DNA of 10,618 bases, taken from an uncultured Collinsella sp. (lineage in GTDB: Bacteria; Actinomycetota; Coriobacteriia; Coriobacteriales; Coriobacteriaceae). Where the stretch lies: assembly GCA_937950415.1 (NCBI GenBank), contig CALFDL010000123.1, forward strand, positions 1 through 10,618, in the 5' to 3' direction. Made by a program: the position numbers and the translations under genes. This document shows, in pieces, positions 1-6,594 of this stretch; positions within the stretch are counted from its first letter, which is position 1, and every line of letters starts with the position of its first letter. Below the pieces are notes generated by a model that did no database searches, had not been told where the DNA came from, and worked only from the letters and a program-made list of their open reading frames with translations.

Positions 1-34
1 CTCAGCGTGTCGAAAAAGTCTTTTCGCCCCGCTG

Positions 35-74
35 AACCAGTTTTCAAGCTTAAAAAAAGTTTGAAAAACTGGTT
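35..74. repeat. Imperfect inverted repeat, AT-rich
   Basis: Arms AACCAGTTTTCAA (35-47) and TTGAAAAACTGGTT (61-74) are inverted copies differing by a single extra A. The loop is A-rich. A further small hairpin, CGAAAA/TTTTCG, lies just before it at 11-26. This may be an operator or the 3' UTR structure of a gene left of the window; nothing in the sequence decides between them. Confidence 0.5.
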
Positions 75-84
75 GATTGAACGC

Positions 85-107
85 GAAGGGGGCTCTTTGC
101 CCCCTTC
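85..107. terminator. GC-rich hairpin, possible terminator
   Basis: A perfect 9-bp stem, GAAGGGGGC (85-93) with GCCCCCTTC (99-107), encloses a 5-nt loop. It could end transcription from a gene left of the window. It is followed by a pyrimidine-rich stretch but not by a true T-run on either strand, so a terminator role is only tentative. Confidence 0.4.
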
Positions 108-162
108 ACTCTTCCCCTGCTGCTCTATCATCCAGCTGCCATTCATAGTTTTTGACAGTCTC

Positions 163-190
163 GAACCGAAGCATCCGCTCCGGTTCTTTT
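163..190 (+). other. Small hairpin with T-tail in PH gene leader
   Basis: GAACCG (163-168) pairs with CGGTTC (181-186) over a 12-nt loop and is followed by TTTT (187-190), 26 bases before the PH-domain start codon. It looks like a short terminator or attenuator. A consensus-like TTGACA lies upstream at 152-157, but no matching -10 box is visible, so the promoter of the PH gene is not defined. Confidence 0.3.
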
Positions 191-216
191 CATAAGACAT
201 AGAAAGGAAAGCTCCC

Positions 217-786
217 ATGATCAATTTCAACGGAGACTCCATATGGAACCTCAAGCCGATCGACGTGTCGTCCGTCAAGACGCAGGTCTTCGGCCTGCTG
301 ATCGAGGGCGAGGAGATCGTCGCCGCGTTCCGCACCATCCGCGATCAGCTCGTCTTCACGAACAAGCGCATCATCTCCATCGACGTGCAGGGGCTGACGG
401 GGCTCAAGAAGTCCTTTGCCATCATGCCCTATTCCAAGGTCCAGTTCTTTACCATCCAGACCCCCGGCTTTGCCGAGCTGGTGTCGGATTCCGAGCTGTA
501 TCTGATGTTCTCCAACGGCTTCACCGCGAAATTCGAGTTCCGCGGCAGCGTCGACATCGGCGCGACGGCCCGTGGTCTCGGCCAGACGGTCGCACAATGC
601 GTCCTTGGCGCGCAGGGCCGAGAAGCGCGTGTTGCGCAGCTGCTCGGTCACGCCGCGGGCGGTGATGGCGATGGTGGCGCCGGGGCGAACAATGCCCTCC
701 CAGGCGATGTCGTAAACGCTATCGTACAGCTCATCGGCATCCTGCGCCTCAAAGCGCCCGAGCACCGCAAACACGCGGCTCGCTAG
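217..786 (+). CDS. PH domain-containing protein, 3' end replaced
   Basis: The first roughly 113 residues look like a small single-domain bacterial PH (pleckstrin-homology-like) protein of about 120-125 residues: LVFTNKRIISIDVQG is the typical turn-and-strand of these domains, followed by strands around SKVQFFTIQT and FSNGFTAKFEFRGS. The start ATG at 217 has AAAGGA (203-208) eight bases upstream. The role of such stand-alone PH proteins is mostly unknown. The normal C-terminal helix is missing. After about residue 113-117 the frame runs into the antisense strand of the methyltransferase fragment that faces it, giving a Gly/Ala/Arg-rich tail of about 75 residues that is not PH-like and ends at 786 only by chance. 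It is best read as a truncated gene with a nonsense tail, whose product may still fold in part. The open frame is certain; the PH assignment is fairly firm. Confidence 0.65.
   Translation: MINFNGDSIWNLKPIDVSSVKTQVFGLLIEGEEIVAAFRTIRDQLVFTNKRIISIDVQGLTGLKKSFAIMPYSKVQFFTIQTPGFAELVSDSELYLMFSNGFTAKFEFRGSVDIGATARGLGQTVAQCVLGAQGREARVAQLLGHAAGGDGDGGAGANNALPGDVVNAIVQLIGILRLKAPEHRKHAAR
549..566. other. Junction fusing two convergent genes
   Basis: Left of this point the plus strand is coherent PH-domain coding sequence; right of it the minus strand is coherent RlmK/L coding sequence. The bases around GTCGACATCGGCGCG fit both genes: VDIGA on the plus strand for the PH protein, and RRADVD on the minus strand, which aligns with the RPNVD of E. 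coli RlmL. This suggests a short stretch of microhomology at the break. The missing DNA would be the PH C-terminus plus about 1.7 kb of the methyltransferase. Whether this happened in the chromosome or in the assembly cannot be told from the sequence. Confidence 0.6.
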
Positions 787-966
787 GCGCGACCACAGAC
801 AGGCGCGGTAGCCTTCTTCGAGCTCGCCCTCAAACGTGGCGCGGCCCTTCAGCCGGCGAACATGCGAAAGCCCGAGGCGTTTAAGCTCATCGGCGAGTGC
901 GGACTCAAAGCCCTCGGGGCAGCTTGCGTAAAATTCCATGGGTGACCTCTCTGGTTGCGTCGCTCC

Positions 967-976
967 ATTATATGAT
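967..976. promoter_or_regulatory. Overlapping -10 boxes of divergent promoters
   Basis: The 75-bp gap between the methyltransferase start (939, minus) and the HAD phosphatase start (1015, plus) contains ATTATATGAT. It reads TATAAT leftward (972-967) and TATGAT rightward (971-976), so both genes may share one compact promoter region. No good -35 hexamer is visible for either direction, so the call rests on the -10 boxes and spacing alone. Confidence 0.4.
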
Positions 977-1014
977 GGATGCTTCGTTTGCCCTTATCCT
1001 CGAAAGGAACCCAT

Positions 1015-1842
1015 ATGATTGATGCGTGTCCCGAACCCGCTGTGCTCTTTTTTGACGTGGACGGCACGCTGACGTCGTTCGATCCCGACGATATGACCGA
1101 TAAGGACTTTTCGGCGGTTCGCCCCTCGCAGATGGTCGTCGAGGCGTTTCATCGTCTGCGCGACGCGGGACACAAGGCGTTTATCTGCACGGGTCGCCCC
1201 CTGTGGCTCATCGCCGATAGCTTGCGTGCGCTCGACCCCGCGGGCGTCGTTGCCATGGCGGGCGCCACGCTCGAGGTCGAGGGCCGCGTGGTGCATGAGG
1301 ACTGCTTTGGCGAAGACGTTATCGAGGAGCTTGTACGCCGTATGGCTGCGGCAGGGATTGAGGCCTTTTTCGAGACCAACGTGGCTACTTTTGCCCTGGA
1401 ACCCGCGGGTGTTGAGCGGTCGTCTCTGATCGGCACTTCTGTGGTGCACAGCACCGAGGAAATGCGCGTCGACGGCCGTCTGCGCGTGGGCAAGGTAGGC
1501 ATCGTCGCGAGTGACCTGGCTCGCGTAGCCAACGATGATGGCTTTATCGATCGCGAGTTTGAGCTGTGCAACACCGGTGGTCAGAATCGCGAGCTGAGCC
1601 CCAAGGGCATTGACAAGGGCGTGGGCGTGGCGCGAGCGCTGGAATACCTGGGTCGCACCGGCAACGCGCGCACCTTTGGCTTTGGTGATTCCGGCAACGA
1701 TCTGGGTATGCTCGCTGCTGTCGAGACGGCCGTGGCCATGGGCAACGCCATGCCCGAGGTCAAGGCGGTCGCCGACTACGTGACTGATGATGTCGCACAC
1801 GACGGCACCGTCACAGCGATGCAGCATTTCGGCCTCATCTAA
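1015..1842 (+). CDS. HAD-superfamily phosphatase, Cof type
   Basis: Predicted cytosolic Mg-dependent phosphatase of 275 residues, the usual length for the Cof/YbiV subgroup, acting on sugar phosphates or similar small phosphorylated metabolites. All four HAD motifs are present: DVDGT at residues 14-18 (nucleophile Asp14, acid/base Asp16), Thr59 in ICTGRP, the Lys region PKGIDKG at 196-202, and GDSGND at 224-229, which binds the metal. A C2-type cap lies between motifs II and III, roughly residues 80-190. ATG at 1015 is chosen because AAAGGA (1003-1008) sits six bases upstream; an in-frame ATG at 979 adds 12 residues without a binding site. The gene stands alone: it is divergent from the rlmL fragment and separated from the transaldolase by 193 bases. 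The exact substrate cannot be inferred. Confidence 0.9.
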   Translation: MIDACPEPAVLFFDVDGTLTSFDPDDMTDKDFSAVRPSQMVVEAFHRLRDAGHKAFICTGRPLWLIADSLRALDPAGVVAMAGATLEVEGRVVHEDCFGEDVIEELVRRMAAAGIEAFFETNVATFALEPAGVERSSLIGTSVVHSTEEMRVDGRLRVGKVGIVASDLARVANDDGFIDREFELCNTGGQNRELSPKGIDKGVGVARALEYLGRTGNARTFGFGDSGNDLGMLAAVETAVAMGNAMPEVKAVADYVTDDVAHDGTVTAMQHFGLI

Positions 1843-1860
1843 TGAATCCCGCGTTCTGAC

Positions 1861-2005
1861 GTTTGCTCAAACTGCGACTTTTTGCTTTTGCATGCTCAAT
1901 CGGTTTATCAATCCAAACACTGAGGTGTTTATACCGTTCGCCGAGAAGATAAAAAACCGCAGTTCACGCCTTGATAAACGTAGGTAAAGTGTTTAGCAGT
2001 TTATC
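1861..2005 (+). promoter_or_regulatory. Leader with repeated GTTTATC motifs before transaldolase
   Basis: GTTTATCAA at 1903-1911 recurs inverted as TTGATAAAC at 1971-1979, and GTTTATC occurs again at 1999-2005. AAACAC/GTGTTT (1915-1930) forms a further small dyad. Candidate promoter hexamers are TTCACG (1963-1968) with TAAAGT (1985-1990), 16-bp spacing, or TTGATA (1971-1976) with a poor -10 at 1994-1999. The repeats overlap the likely promoter, as operators do. No terminator for the HAD gene is convincing here. Confidence 0.35.
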
Positions 2006-2035
2006 GGCCGTATGCTAACGAAAGGAATCAGGCAG

Positions 2036-2740
2036 ATGGCAATCAAGGTGTTCGCTGACGGTGCAAACCTCGAGGGCATGCTCGACATGTACGAGAACGG
2101 CAACGTTCAGGGTTTCACGACCAACCCGTCCCTTATGAAGAAGGGCGGCGTGACGGACTACCGCGCGTTTGCCAAGGAGGTCCTGGCCCACATCACCGAT
2201 GTGTCCGTCTCGTTTGAGGTTTTTGCCGACGACGTCGAGACCATGGAGGTCGAGGCCCGCGAGATCGCTACCTGGGCCGAGAACGTCTACGTCAAGATTC
2301 CGTGCGTGACCACCAAGGGCGAGTCCACCGCCGAGCTGGTGCGCAAGCTTTCGGCCGACGGCATCAAGGTCAACGTCACCACCATCTTTACGCCTAAGCA
2401 GGTTGACGAGATGGTCGAGGCCGTTGACACCGAGACGCCGTCCATCATCTCGCTCTTTGCCGGCCGTATCGCCGATACCGGCGTCGACCCCATTCCGTTT
2501 ATGACGGAGTCGGTCAAGAAGGCCGCCGCCAAGCCCAACTGTGAGGTCCTGTGGGCGTCCACGCGCGAGCTCATTAACATTTACCAGGCAGAAGCCTGCG
2601 GTTGCCAGATCATTACAGTGCCCAACAGCATCCTGGCCAAGCGCAAGAACATCGGCCGCGACCCGTACGAGGTCTCGCTCGACACCGTCCGCGGCTTTGC
2701 CAAGGATATCGCCTCGCTCGGCTTTCATATTCTGCCGTAA
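2036..2740 (+). CDS. Transaldolase, small single-domain type
   Basis: Cytosolic TIM-barrel enzyme of 234 residues that moves a dihydroxyacetone unit between sugar phosphates in the non-oxidative pentose phosphate pathway, or acts as a fructose-6-phosphate aldolase-like enzyme. Evidence: GFTTNPSLM at residues 26-34, the Schiff-base lysine Lys87 in YVKIPC, NVTTIF with the barrel strand after residue 110, SLFAGRIADTG, and a final ILAKRKNIGRDP phosphate-binding segment. The opening FADGANLEGMLDMY resembles the family first described from staphylococci rather than TalC/FSA, which read DTAN or DTSD here. ATG at 2036 is preferred over an in-frame ATG at 2012 because AAAGGA (2021-2026) lies nine bases before it. 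It is probably monocistronic: it has its own leader and is followed directly by a repeat and a strong terminator. Confidence 0.9.
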   Translation: MAIKVFADGANLEGMLDMYENGNVQGFTTNPSLMKKGGVTDYRAFAKEVLAHITDVSVSFEVFADDVETMEVEAREIATWAENVYVKIPCVTTKGESTAELVRKLSADGIKVNVTTIFTPKQVDEMVEAVDTETPSIISLFAGRIADTGVDPIPFMTESVKKAAAKPNCEVLWASTRELINIYQAEACGCQIITVPNSILAKRKNIGRDPYEVSLDTVRGFAKDIASLGFHILP

Positions 2741-2788
2741 GCAAGGGTACCCCCTGTAGCGACGTGCAAAATCGCGAGTATTCAGCAA
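2741..2788 (+). repeat. Intergenic repeat, copy A (48 bp)
   Basis: Begins at the base after the transaldolase stop codon. It matches the reverse complement of 2908-2955 at 45 of 48 positions. The outer end carries a GGGTACCC palindrome, followed by a conserved tail containing GACGTGCAAAATCGCGAG. The hairpin end plus conserved tail, paired in opposite orientation with copy B, recalls REP/BIME or REPIN elements. It is non-coding. Confidence 0.85.
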
Positions 2789-2821
2789 GGTAAAGGCTTT
2801 TACCAGCTAGATAAAGCACGG

Positions 2822-2876
2822 AACAGCCCCCGTTTTGGCTCTGACGACGCTAAAACGGGGGCTGTTTTTGTTTTTT
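2822..2876 (+). terminator. Strong rho-independent terminator of transaldolase
   Basis: AACAGCCCCCGTTTT (2822-2836) pairs perfectly with AAAACGGGGGCTGTT (2852-2866), a 15-bp stem with a 15-nt loop, followed by GTTTTTGTTTTTT-like T-rich sequence to 2876. The T-run lies on the plus side only, so it ends rightward transcription of the transaldolase. It may also block readthrough into the convergent tex gene. Confidence 0.9.
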
Positions 2877-2907
2877 CGTCTCTGAGGGGCATCCGGAACG
2901 GCGGAAT

Positions 2908-2955
2908 TTGCAGAATACTCGCGATTTTGCACGTCGCTGCAGGGGGTACCCCTGC
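2908..2955 (-). repeat. Intergenic repeat, copy B (48 bp, inverted)
   Basis: Inverted partner of the repeat at 2741-2788, with three mismatches. Its outer end forms a perfect hairpin, GCAGGGG/CCCCTGC (2939-2955) with a 3-nt loop, only nine bases past the tex stop codon. In copy A two changes weaken that hairpin. No T-run follows on the minus strand, so it is not an ordinary terminator, though it may protect the tex mRNA 3' end. Confidence 0.85.
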
Positions 2956-2964
2956 TTTGGCGGT

Positions 2965-5112
2965 TTACTTCCCCTGCACCATGGTGAGGGAGATCTTCTT
3001 GCGGTCGCGATCGACCTTCTCGACCCACACCTTGACCGTGTCGCCGACGCGCACCACGTCGCTCGGGTGCTTGACGAAGCGGTTGGCCAGCTTGGAGATG
3101 TGCACGAGGCCGTCCTGGTGTACGCCCACGTCGACGAAGGCGCCAAAATCGACGACGTTGCGCACCGTGCCCTTGAGTTCCATGCCGGGCTCCAGGTCGT
3201 CGATGGAAAGTGCCGAGCGGCTAAAGACCACCTCGGGCGCGTCATCGCGCGGGTCGCGGCCGGGCTTCTTGAGCTCGTTGACAATGTCGATGAGCGTGAG
3301 GGTGCCGCAGTTCAGATCGCTAGCCAGCGTTGAGATGCTGCCCAGACGGCGCTCGATGTCGGGCACGCCGCCGCGGCTGAGCTCGCTGGCTTTAACGCCG
3401 GCGCGTTCCAGGACGGACGTGGCCACCTCGTAGCTCTCGGGGTGGACGCTTGTCGCGTCGAGTGGGTTCCTGCCGCCGCTAATGCGCAAAAAGCCCGCGG
3501 CGTTGAGATATGCCTTGGGTCCCAGCTTGGGGACCTTCTTGAGCTGGCGGCGATCGGTAAAGGCGCCGTTTTCCTCGCGGTAGGCCACGATGTTTTTGGC
3601 CACGCTCGGCGTGATGCCCGATACGTATCCCAGCAGACTTGCGCTCGCGGTGTTTACGTCGACGCCCACGCGGTTGACGACGTCCTCCACCACATGGCCC
3701 AGGGTGCGCGAAAGCTCGGCCTGGTCAAGGTCGTGCTGGTACTGGCCAACGCCGATGGACTGGGGCGGGATCTTGACGAGCTCTGCCAGCGGGTCCTGTA
3801 GACGGCGGCCCAGGCTCATGGCGCCACGCACGGTGACGTCCAGATCGGGATACTCTTGGCTTGCGAGCTCGGAGGCGGAGTACACCGACGCGCCGGCTTC
3901 GTTAACGATGGTGTATCGCAGCCCAGGCGCCTGTTCGGCAATGAACTCCGAGACGACTTCCTCGGTCTCGCGGCTGGCGGTGCCGTTGCCGATGACGATG
4001 GTGTTGACGCTGTCCTTTTTGACGAGGCGGGCGAGCTCGCGCTTGGTGCCGGCGACGTCGTGGCGCGGCTTGGTGGGATAGACCACGCCGTGGTCGAGCA
4101 GCTTGCCGGTCTCGTCCATGACGGCGACCTTGCAGCCGGTGCGGTAGCCCGGATCGAGCGCGAGCACGCGGGCGCCGCGCACGGGGCGTGCCGAGAGCAG
4201 GCCCTCGAGATTCTTGGCAAAGACATTGATGGCCTCGGTCTGCGCACGGACGGTGAGTTTGGCGCGGGCCTCGCGCTCCAGCGAGGGGGCCATGAGGCGC
4301 TTGTAGCCGTCGGCGATGGCGGCGTCAAAGACGGGCGCGAAGACGCCCTGGCGTCGGGGCCAACGGCTGCCGAGGCGTGCCGTGGCGGCGGCGCCGTCGA
4401 CGTTCACGCGCACGCGGAGCTTGCCCTCGCGCTCACCGCGGTCGATAGCCAGCACGCGGTGGTTGGGTATACGGCGCAGCGGCTCGTCAAAGTTGTAGTA
4501 GGGCTCGTAGGGGGTCTTCTCGGTGGGGTCGGTGGCCTCGACGACGATGTCGGCGGTGTTTTGCGTAAAGGCGCGCAGATCGGCGACGTTCTCGGGGTCC
4601 TCGGCTACCGTCTCGGCCACGATGTCCGCCGCGCCGGCGAGCGCCTTCTCGGGCGTGTCGAAGCCGGCTTCCTCGTTGACGTAGGCCGCGGCGGCGTCGA
4701 GCGCGCTGCCCTTGGCCGAGGCCTGCATGATGATCATGTTGGCGAGCGGCTCCAGGCCTGCCTCGCGGGCCTTCTGCGCGCGGGTCATGCGCTTTTTGCG
4801 GTAGGGCTTGTAGAGGTCCTCGACACGCTGGAGCTGCGTGGCCTCGCGAATCTGCTGCTCGAGTTCGGGCGTGAGTTTGCCCTGGGCGTCGATGAGCAGG
4901 ATGACGTCCTCTTTACGCTGCTCAAGATTGCGCAGGTAGGACAGGCGCTCGTCGAGCGCGCGCAGGGCGACGTCGTCCATACCGCCCGTTGCTTCCTTGC
5001 GGTAGCGCGAAATAAAGGGGATGGTGTTGCCCTCGTCGATGAGCTTGACGGCTGCCTCGATGTTGGCGGCCTTAAGGTTGAGCTCGTGGGCGAGCTGGGC
5101 GATAAGATCCAT
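2965..5112 (-). CDS. tex: Tex, RNA-binding transcription accessory protein
   Basis: Cytosolic nucleic-acid-binding protein of 715 residues, within the usual 700-785 for Tex/YhgF; Tex proteins bind RNA through their S1 domain and influence transcription and stress or toxin gene expression. Domains in order: helical N-terminal region (1 to about 300, starting MDLIAQLAHELNLK and including SRYRKEATGGMDD), a YqgF/RNase-H-like fold from about 317 with ALDPGYRTGCK around Asp320, tandem helix-hairpin-helix motifs around 485-550 (NTASASLLGYVSGI and KVPKLGPKAY), and an S1 domain from about 642 (GTVRNVVDFGAFVDVG) to the C-terminus. ATG at 5112 has AAGGAG four bases upstream and starts at the conserved N-terminus; the frame extends upstream to 5199 without a binding site. 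It faces the transaldolase across the repeat-terminator block and is separated from the upstream operon by 411 bases, so it is probably transcribed alone. Confidence 0.95.
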   Translation of the reverse strand: MDLIAQLAHELNLKAANIEAAVKLIDEGNTIPFISRYRKEATGGMDDVALRALDERLSYLRNLEQRKEDVILLIDAQGKLTPELEQQIREATQLQRVEDLYKPYRKKRMTRAQKAREAGLEPLANMIIMQASAKGSALDAAAAYVNEEAGFDTPEKALAGAADIVAETVAEDPENVADLRAFTQNTADIVVEATDPTEKTPYEPYYNFDEPLRRIPNHRVLAIDRGEREGKLRVRVNVDGAAATARLGSRWPRRQGVFAPVFDAAIADGYKRLMAPSLEREARAKLTVRAQTEAINVFAKNLEGLLSARPVRGARVLALDPGYRTGCKVAVMDETGKLLDHGVVYPTKPRHDVAGTKRELARLVKKDSVNTIVIGNGTASRETEEVVSEFIAEQAPGLRYTIVNEAGASVYSASELASQEYPDLDVTVRGAMSLGRRLQDPLAELVKIPPQSIGVGQYQHDLDQAELSRTLGHVVEDVVNRVGVDVNTASASLLGYVSGITPSVAKNIVAYREENGAFTDRRQLKKVPKLGPKAYLNAAGFLRISGGRNPLDATSVHPESYEVATSVLERAGVKASELSRGGVPDIERRLGSISTLASDLNCGTLTLIDIVNELKKPGRDPRDDAPEVVFSRSALSIDDLEPGMELKGTVRNVVDFGAFVDVGVHQDGLVHISKLANRFVKHPSDVVRVGDTVKVWVEKVDRDRKKISLTMVQGK

Positions 5113-5193
5113 GGGACTCCTTGCGTTTAAGGTGCGTTTGCAGCACAGGGCTACCAAGGATACCACCCGTTTCAAAAGACTGTTTTGGGCCCG

Positions 5194-5355
5194 CGCCACG
5201 AAAACGACCTATCTACTACGTTTGAACCGTATGGGTCGACCATCCCCCGGTTTTCCGAGAATGCGCAAGCCGTCTACCTGCGCTTTTGATTTTAGGAAAT
5301 TCGGCATGGTTGAGGGCGGTCGGTTAAACGTAGTAGATAGGCCCATTTCGTGGCG
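5194..5355. repeat. Inverted repeat pair with 16-bp perfect core
   Basis: CCTATCTACTACGTTT (5208-5223) is repeated exactly in inverted orientation at 5326-5341. Outside each core, after four unmatched bases, CGCCACGAAA (5194-5203) matches inverted TTTCGTGGCG (5346-5355); inside, AACCG (5225-5229) matches CGGTT (5321-5325). Weaker similarity continues inward (CGACCATCCC against CAACCATGCC). The symmetry points to two copies of one element facing each other, with about 90 bases between them. Unrelated to the repeat at 2741-2955. Confidence 0.8.
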
Positions 5356-5413
5356 AACGAATCAAGCCGAGGTGCAAAATAGCCCCCGCCCCAGAAAAAT
5401 CGTCGGCAAGGTA

Positions 5414-5450
5414 GCAAAATGCCCCGCGGGCAGGAGGCTGCTCGCGGGGC
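5414..5450 (-). terminator. Leftward terminator of the oxidoreductase operon
   Basis: Read on the minus strand, GCCCCGCG (5450-5443) pairs with CGCGGGGC (5428-5421), with an inner GCAG/CTGC extension, followed by ATTTTGC. The orientation and the position 74 bases past the oxidoreductase stop fit the end of the SDR-MFS-oxidoreductase transcript. The T-run is short (four), so termination may be incomplete. Confidence 0.7.
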
Positions 5451-5523
5451 AAAGAAGAGGGGCTTGTTGGTGACGGACCGAAGGGTTCGGCATGGGGTTT
5501 CTGCCGCGGTCGCTCTTAAGGCA

Positions 5524-6564
5524 TTACAGCTCGACGAGCTGGCCGGTCTCGGCGGCCTCCTTGATAGCGTTGAGAAGCGTGAGCGTCTTGACGTTATCGG
5601 CGGGGGTCACGACGGGCTCGACCTCGCGGCGAACAACCTTCACAAAGTGCTTGAGCTGCATCTTGTGCGGCAGTGCCGGGTCGACGGCCGGAATCTCCAT
5701 CTGCAGCGGCTTGTGCCAGTTGGAGGCGCCGTCGTAGGAGAACTGGTGCAGGCGGGGCAGCGACAGGGCGCCCTTGGTGCCGCCGATAAAGTAGGCGTCG
5801 GCGTCGAAGGGGCGGTACTGCGGATCCTCGCGAGCGGTTGCCTCCCAGTTCCAAGGGCTGGCAGTGGCGTCGGAGATGGTCATGCTCGCGAGCGCGCCAT
5901 CGGCAAAACGGACGTTGACCACGGCGGAGTCCTCGGTCTCAAAACCGCGGGCGGCGCTGGACTGCATACCTTGGACGGCAACGGGCTCGCCCAGCAGGTA
6001 GCGGAGCAGGTCGACGTCGTGCACCAGGTTGACTAGGATCGGGCCGGCGCCCTTCTTGCGGCGCCACTCGACATCGAAATACTCGTCATTCTTATAGATC
6101 ATGTAGTGGAAGCTCGACACGGTGAGCTTGCCCAGTTCGCCGGACTCGATGATCTCCTTGGCCTTGTTGACGAAGGGGTTGTGGCGACGGTGCTGACCCA
6201 CGAGCACGGGCACGCCGGCGGTCTCGGCCTCGGCAGCGAAAGCCTGGGCATCCTCCAGGTCGTTGGAGATCGGCTTTTCGACCAGCGGCACGATGTTGCG
6301 CTTCACAGCCTCGCGGGCAACGCCCAGGTGCAGGTCGTTGGGGGTGGCGATAATGACGGCCTCGGGCTTGACCTCGTCCATCATCTGGGCGGGATCGGTG
6401 TAAAACGGCACGCCGGCGGCCTCGGCCGTGGCGCGGGCGCCCTCAAAGGCGTCGGCGATGGCGACGAGCTCGGCCTCGGGCTCCTCGGTGACAAAGCGGA
6501 TGTGGTTGCGGCCCATGGCGCCGGCGCCGATAACGGCAATGCGGACGGGGTTGAGCTCAGACAT
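5524..6564 (-). CDS. Gfo/Idh/MocA family NAD(P)-dependent oxidoreductase
   Basis: Cytosolic dehydrogenase of 346 residues, usual for this family, which oxidises or reduces sugars, inositols, sugar acids and related polyols. The N-terminal Rossmann fold begins RIAVIGAGAMG (GxGxxG at residues 13-18); EKP at 96-98 is the family signature in the nicotinamide pocket; His182 in VNLVHDVDLL is the expected catalytic histidine. The Asp usually found four residues before this His is absent (Val178, with Asn179 next), as in a subgroup reading NLxHDxD. ATG at 6564 has AAGGAG five bases upstream. It is the last gene of a leftward operon, 69 bases after the MFS gene, separated from it by a stable hairpin, and is followed by a terminator. 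The substrate is unknown; the pairing with an SDR and an OFA carrier suggests one catabolic route. Confidence 0.9.
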   Translation of the reverse strand: MSELNPVRIAVIGAGAMGRNHIRFVTEEPEAELVAIADAFEGARATAEAAGVPFYTDPAQMMDEVKPEAVIIATPNDLHLGVAREAVKRNIVPLVEKPISNDLEDAQAFAAEAETAGVPVLVGQHRRHNPFVNKAKEIIESGELGKLTVSSFHYMIYKNDEYFDVEWRRKKGAGPILVNLVHDVDLLRYLLGEPVAVQGMQSSAARGFETEDSAVVNVRFADGALASMTISDATASPWNWEATAREDPQYRPFDADAYFIGGTKGALSLPRLHQFSYDGASNWHKPLQMEIPAVDPALPHKMQLKHFVKVVRREVEPVVTPADNVKTLTLLNAIKEAAETGQLVEL

Positions 6565-6594
6565 TTCGACTCCTTAATACTGGTGACCGGTGGA

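Larger units (their letters stand above)
190..939 (-). pseudogene. rlmL: 5' fragment of RlmK/L-type 23S rRNA methyltransferase
   Basis: Read leftward from ATG at 939, residues 1-130 match the THUMP-containing N-terminus of the bifunctional 23S rRNA guanine methyltransferase RlmK/L: ASCPEGFE near the start, LWSRLASRV around residue 50, a PGAT motif near 87, then RNTRF and KDALCDRL. In the E. coli protein (about 700 residues) the same blocks occur in the same order. Homology stops just after RADVDA at about position 550, exactly where the facing PH gene loses its own 3' end. The rest of the frame (about 550 to 190) is the antisense of the PH gene. Both methyltransferase domains, some 570 residues, are therefore absent and the fragment cannot be catalytic. 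The start has GAGAGG seven bases upstream and a TATAAT -10-like box at 972-967. Only 550-939 is genuine rlmL sequence. Confidence 0.7.
5113..5523. other. 411-bp intergenic region upstream of tex
   Basis: No convincing gene on either strand. From right to left it holds a small CCGAA/TTCGG hairpin (5478-5490), the leftward terminator of the oxidoreductase operon (5414-5450), and the inverted repeat pair at 5194-5355. The remaining 80 bases before tex must contain the tex promoter or leader; TTGAAA on the minus strand (5175-5170) is a possible -35, but no good -10 follows. Confidence 0.6.

Noticed and set aside
152..157. Perfect TTGACA as a PH-gene promoter
   Set aside because: No acceptable -10 hexamer 16-19 bases downstream, so not called as a promoter.
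7..195. Plus-strand open frame of 62 codons in the first intergenic region
   Set aside because: No ribosome binding site, spans three hairpins, low-complexity protein, ends in the leader of the PH gene.
979..1017. Earlier ATG (979) for the HAD phosphatase
   Set aside because: No binding site before it, whereas 1015 has AAAGGA at good spacing and fits the family N-terminus.
1861..1890. GTTTGCTCAAAC with nearby T-run as terminator of the HAD gene
   Set aside because: Only a four-base A/T-rich stem with a four-base loop, and the T-run begins several bases later.
3856..5130. 424-codon plus-strand open frame opposite tex
   Set aside because: Antisense shadow of Tex, which has complete and ordered domains on the minus strand.
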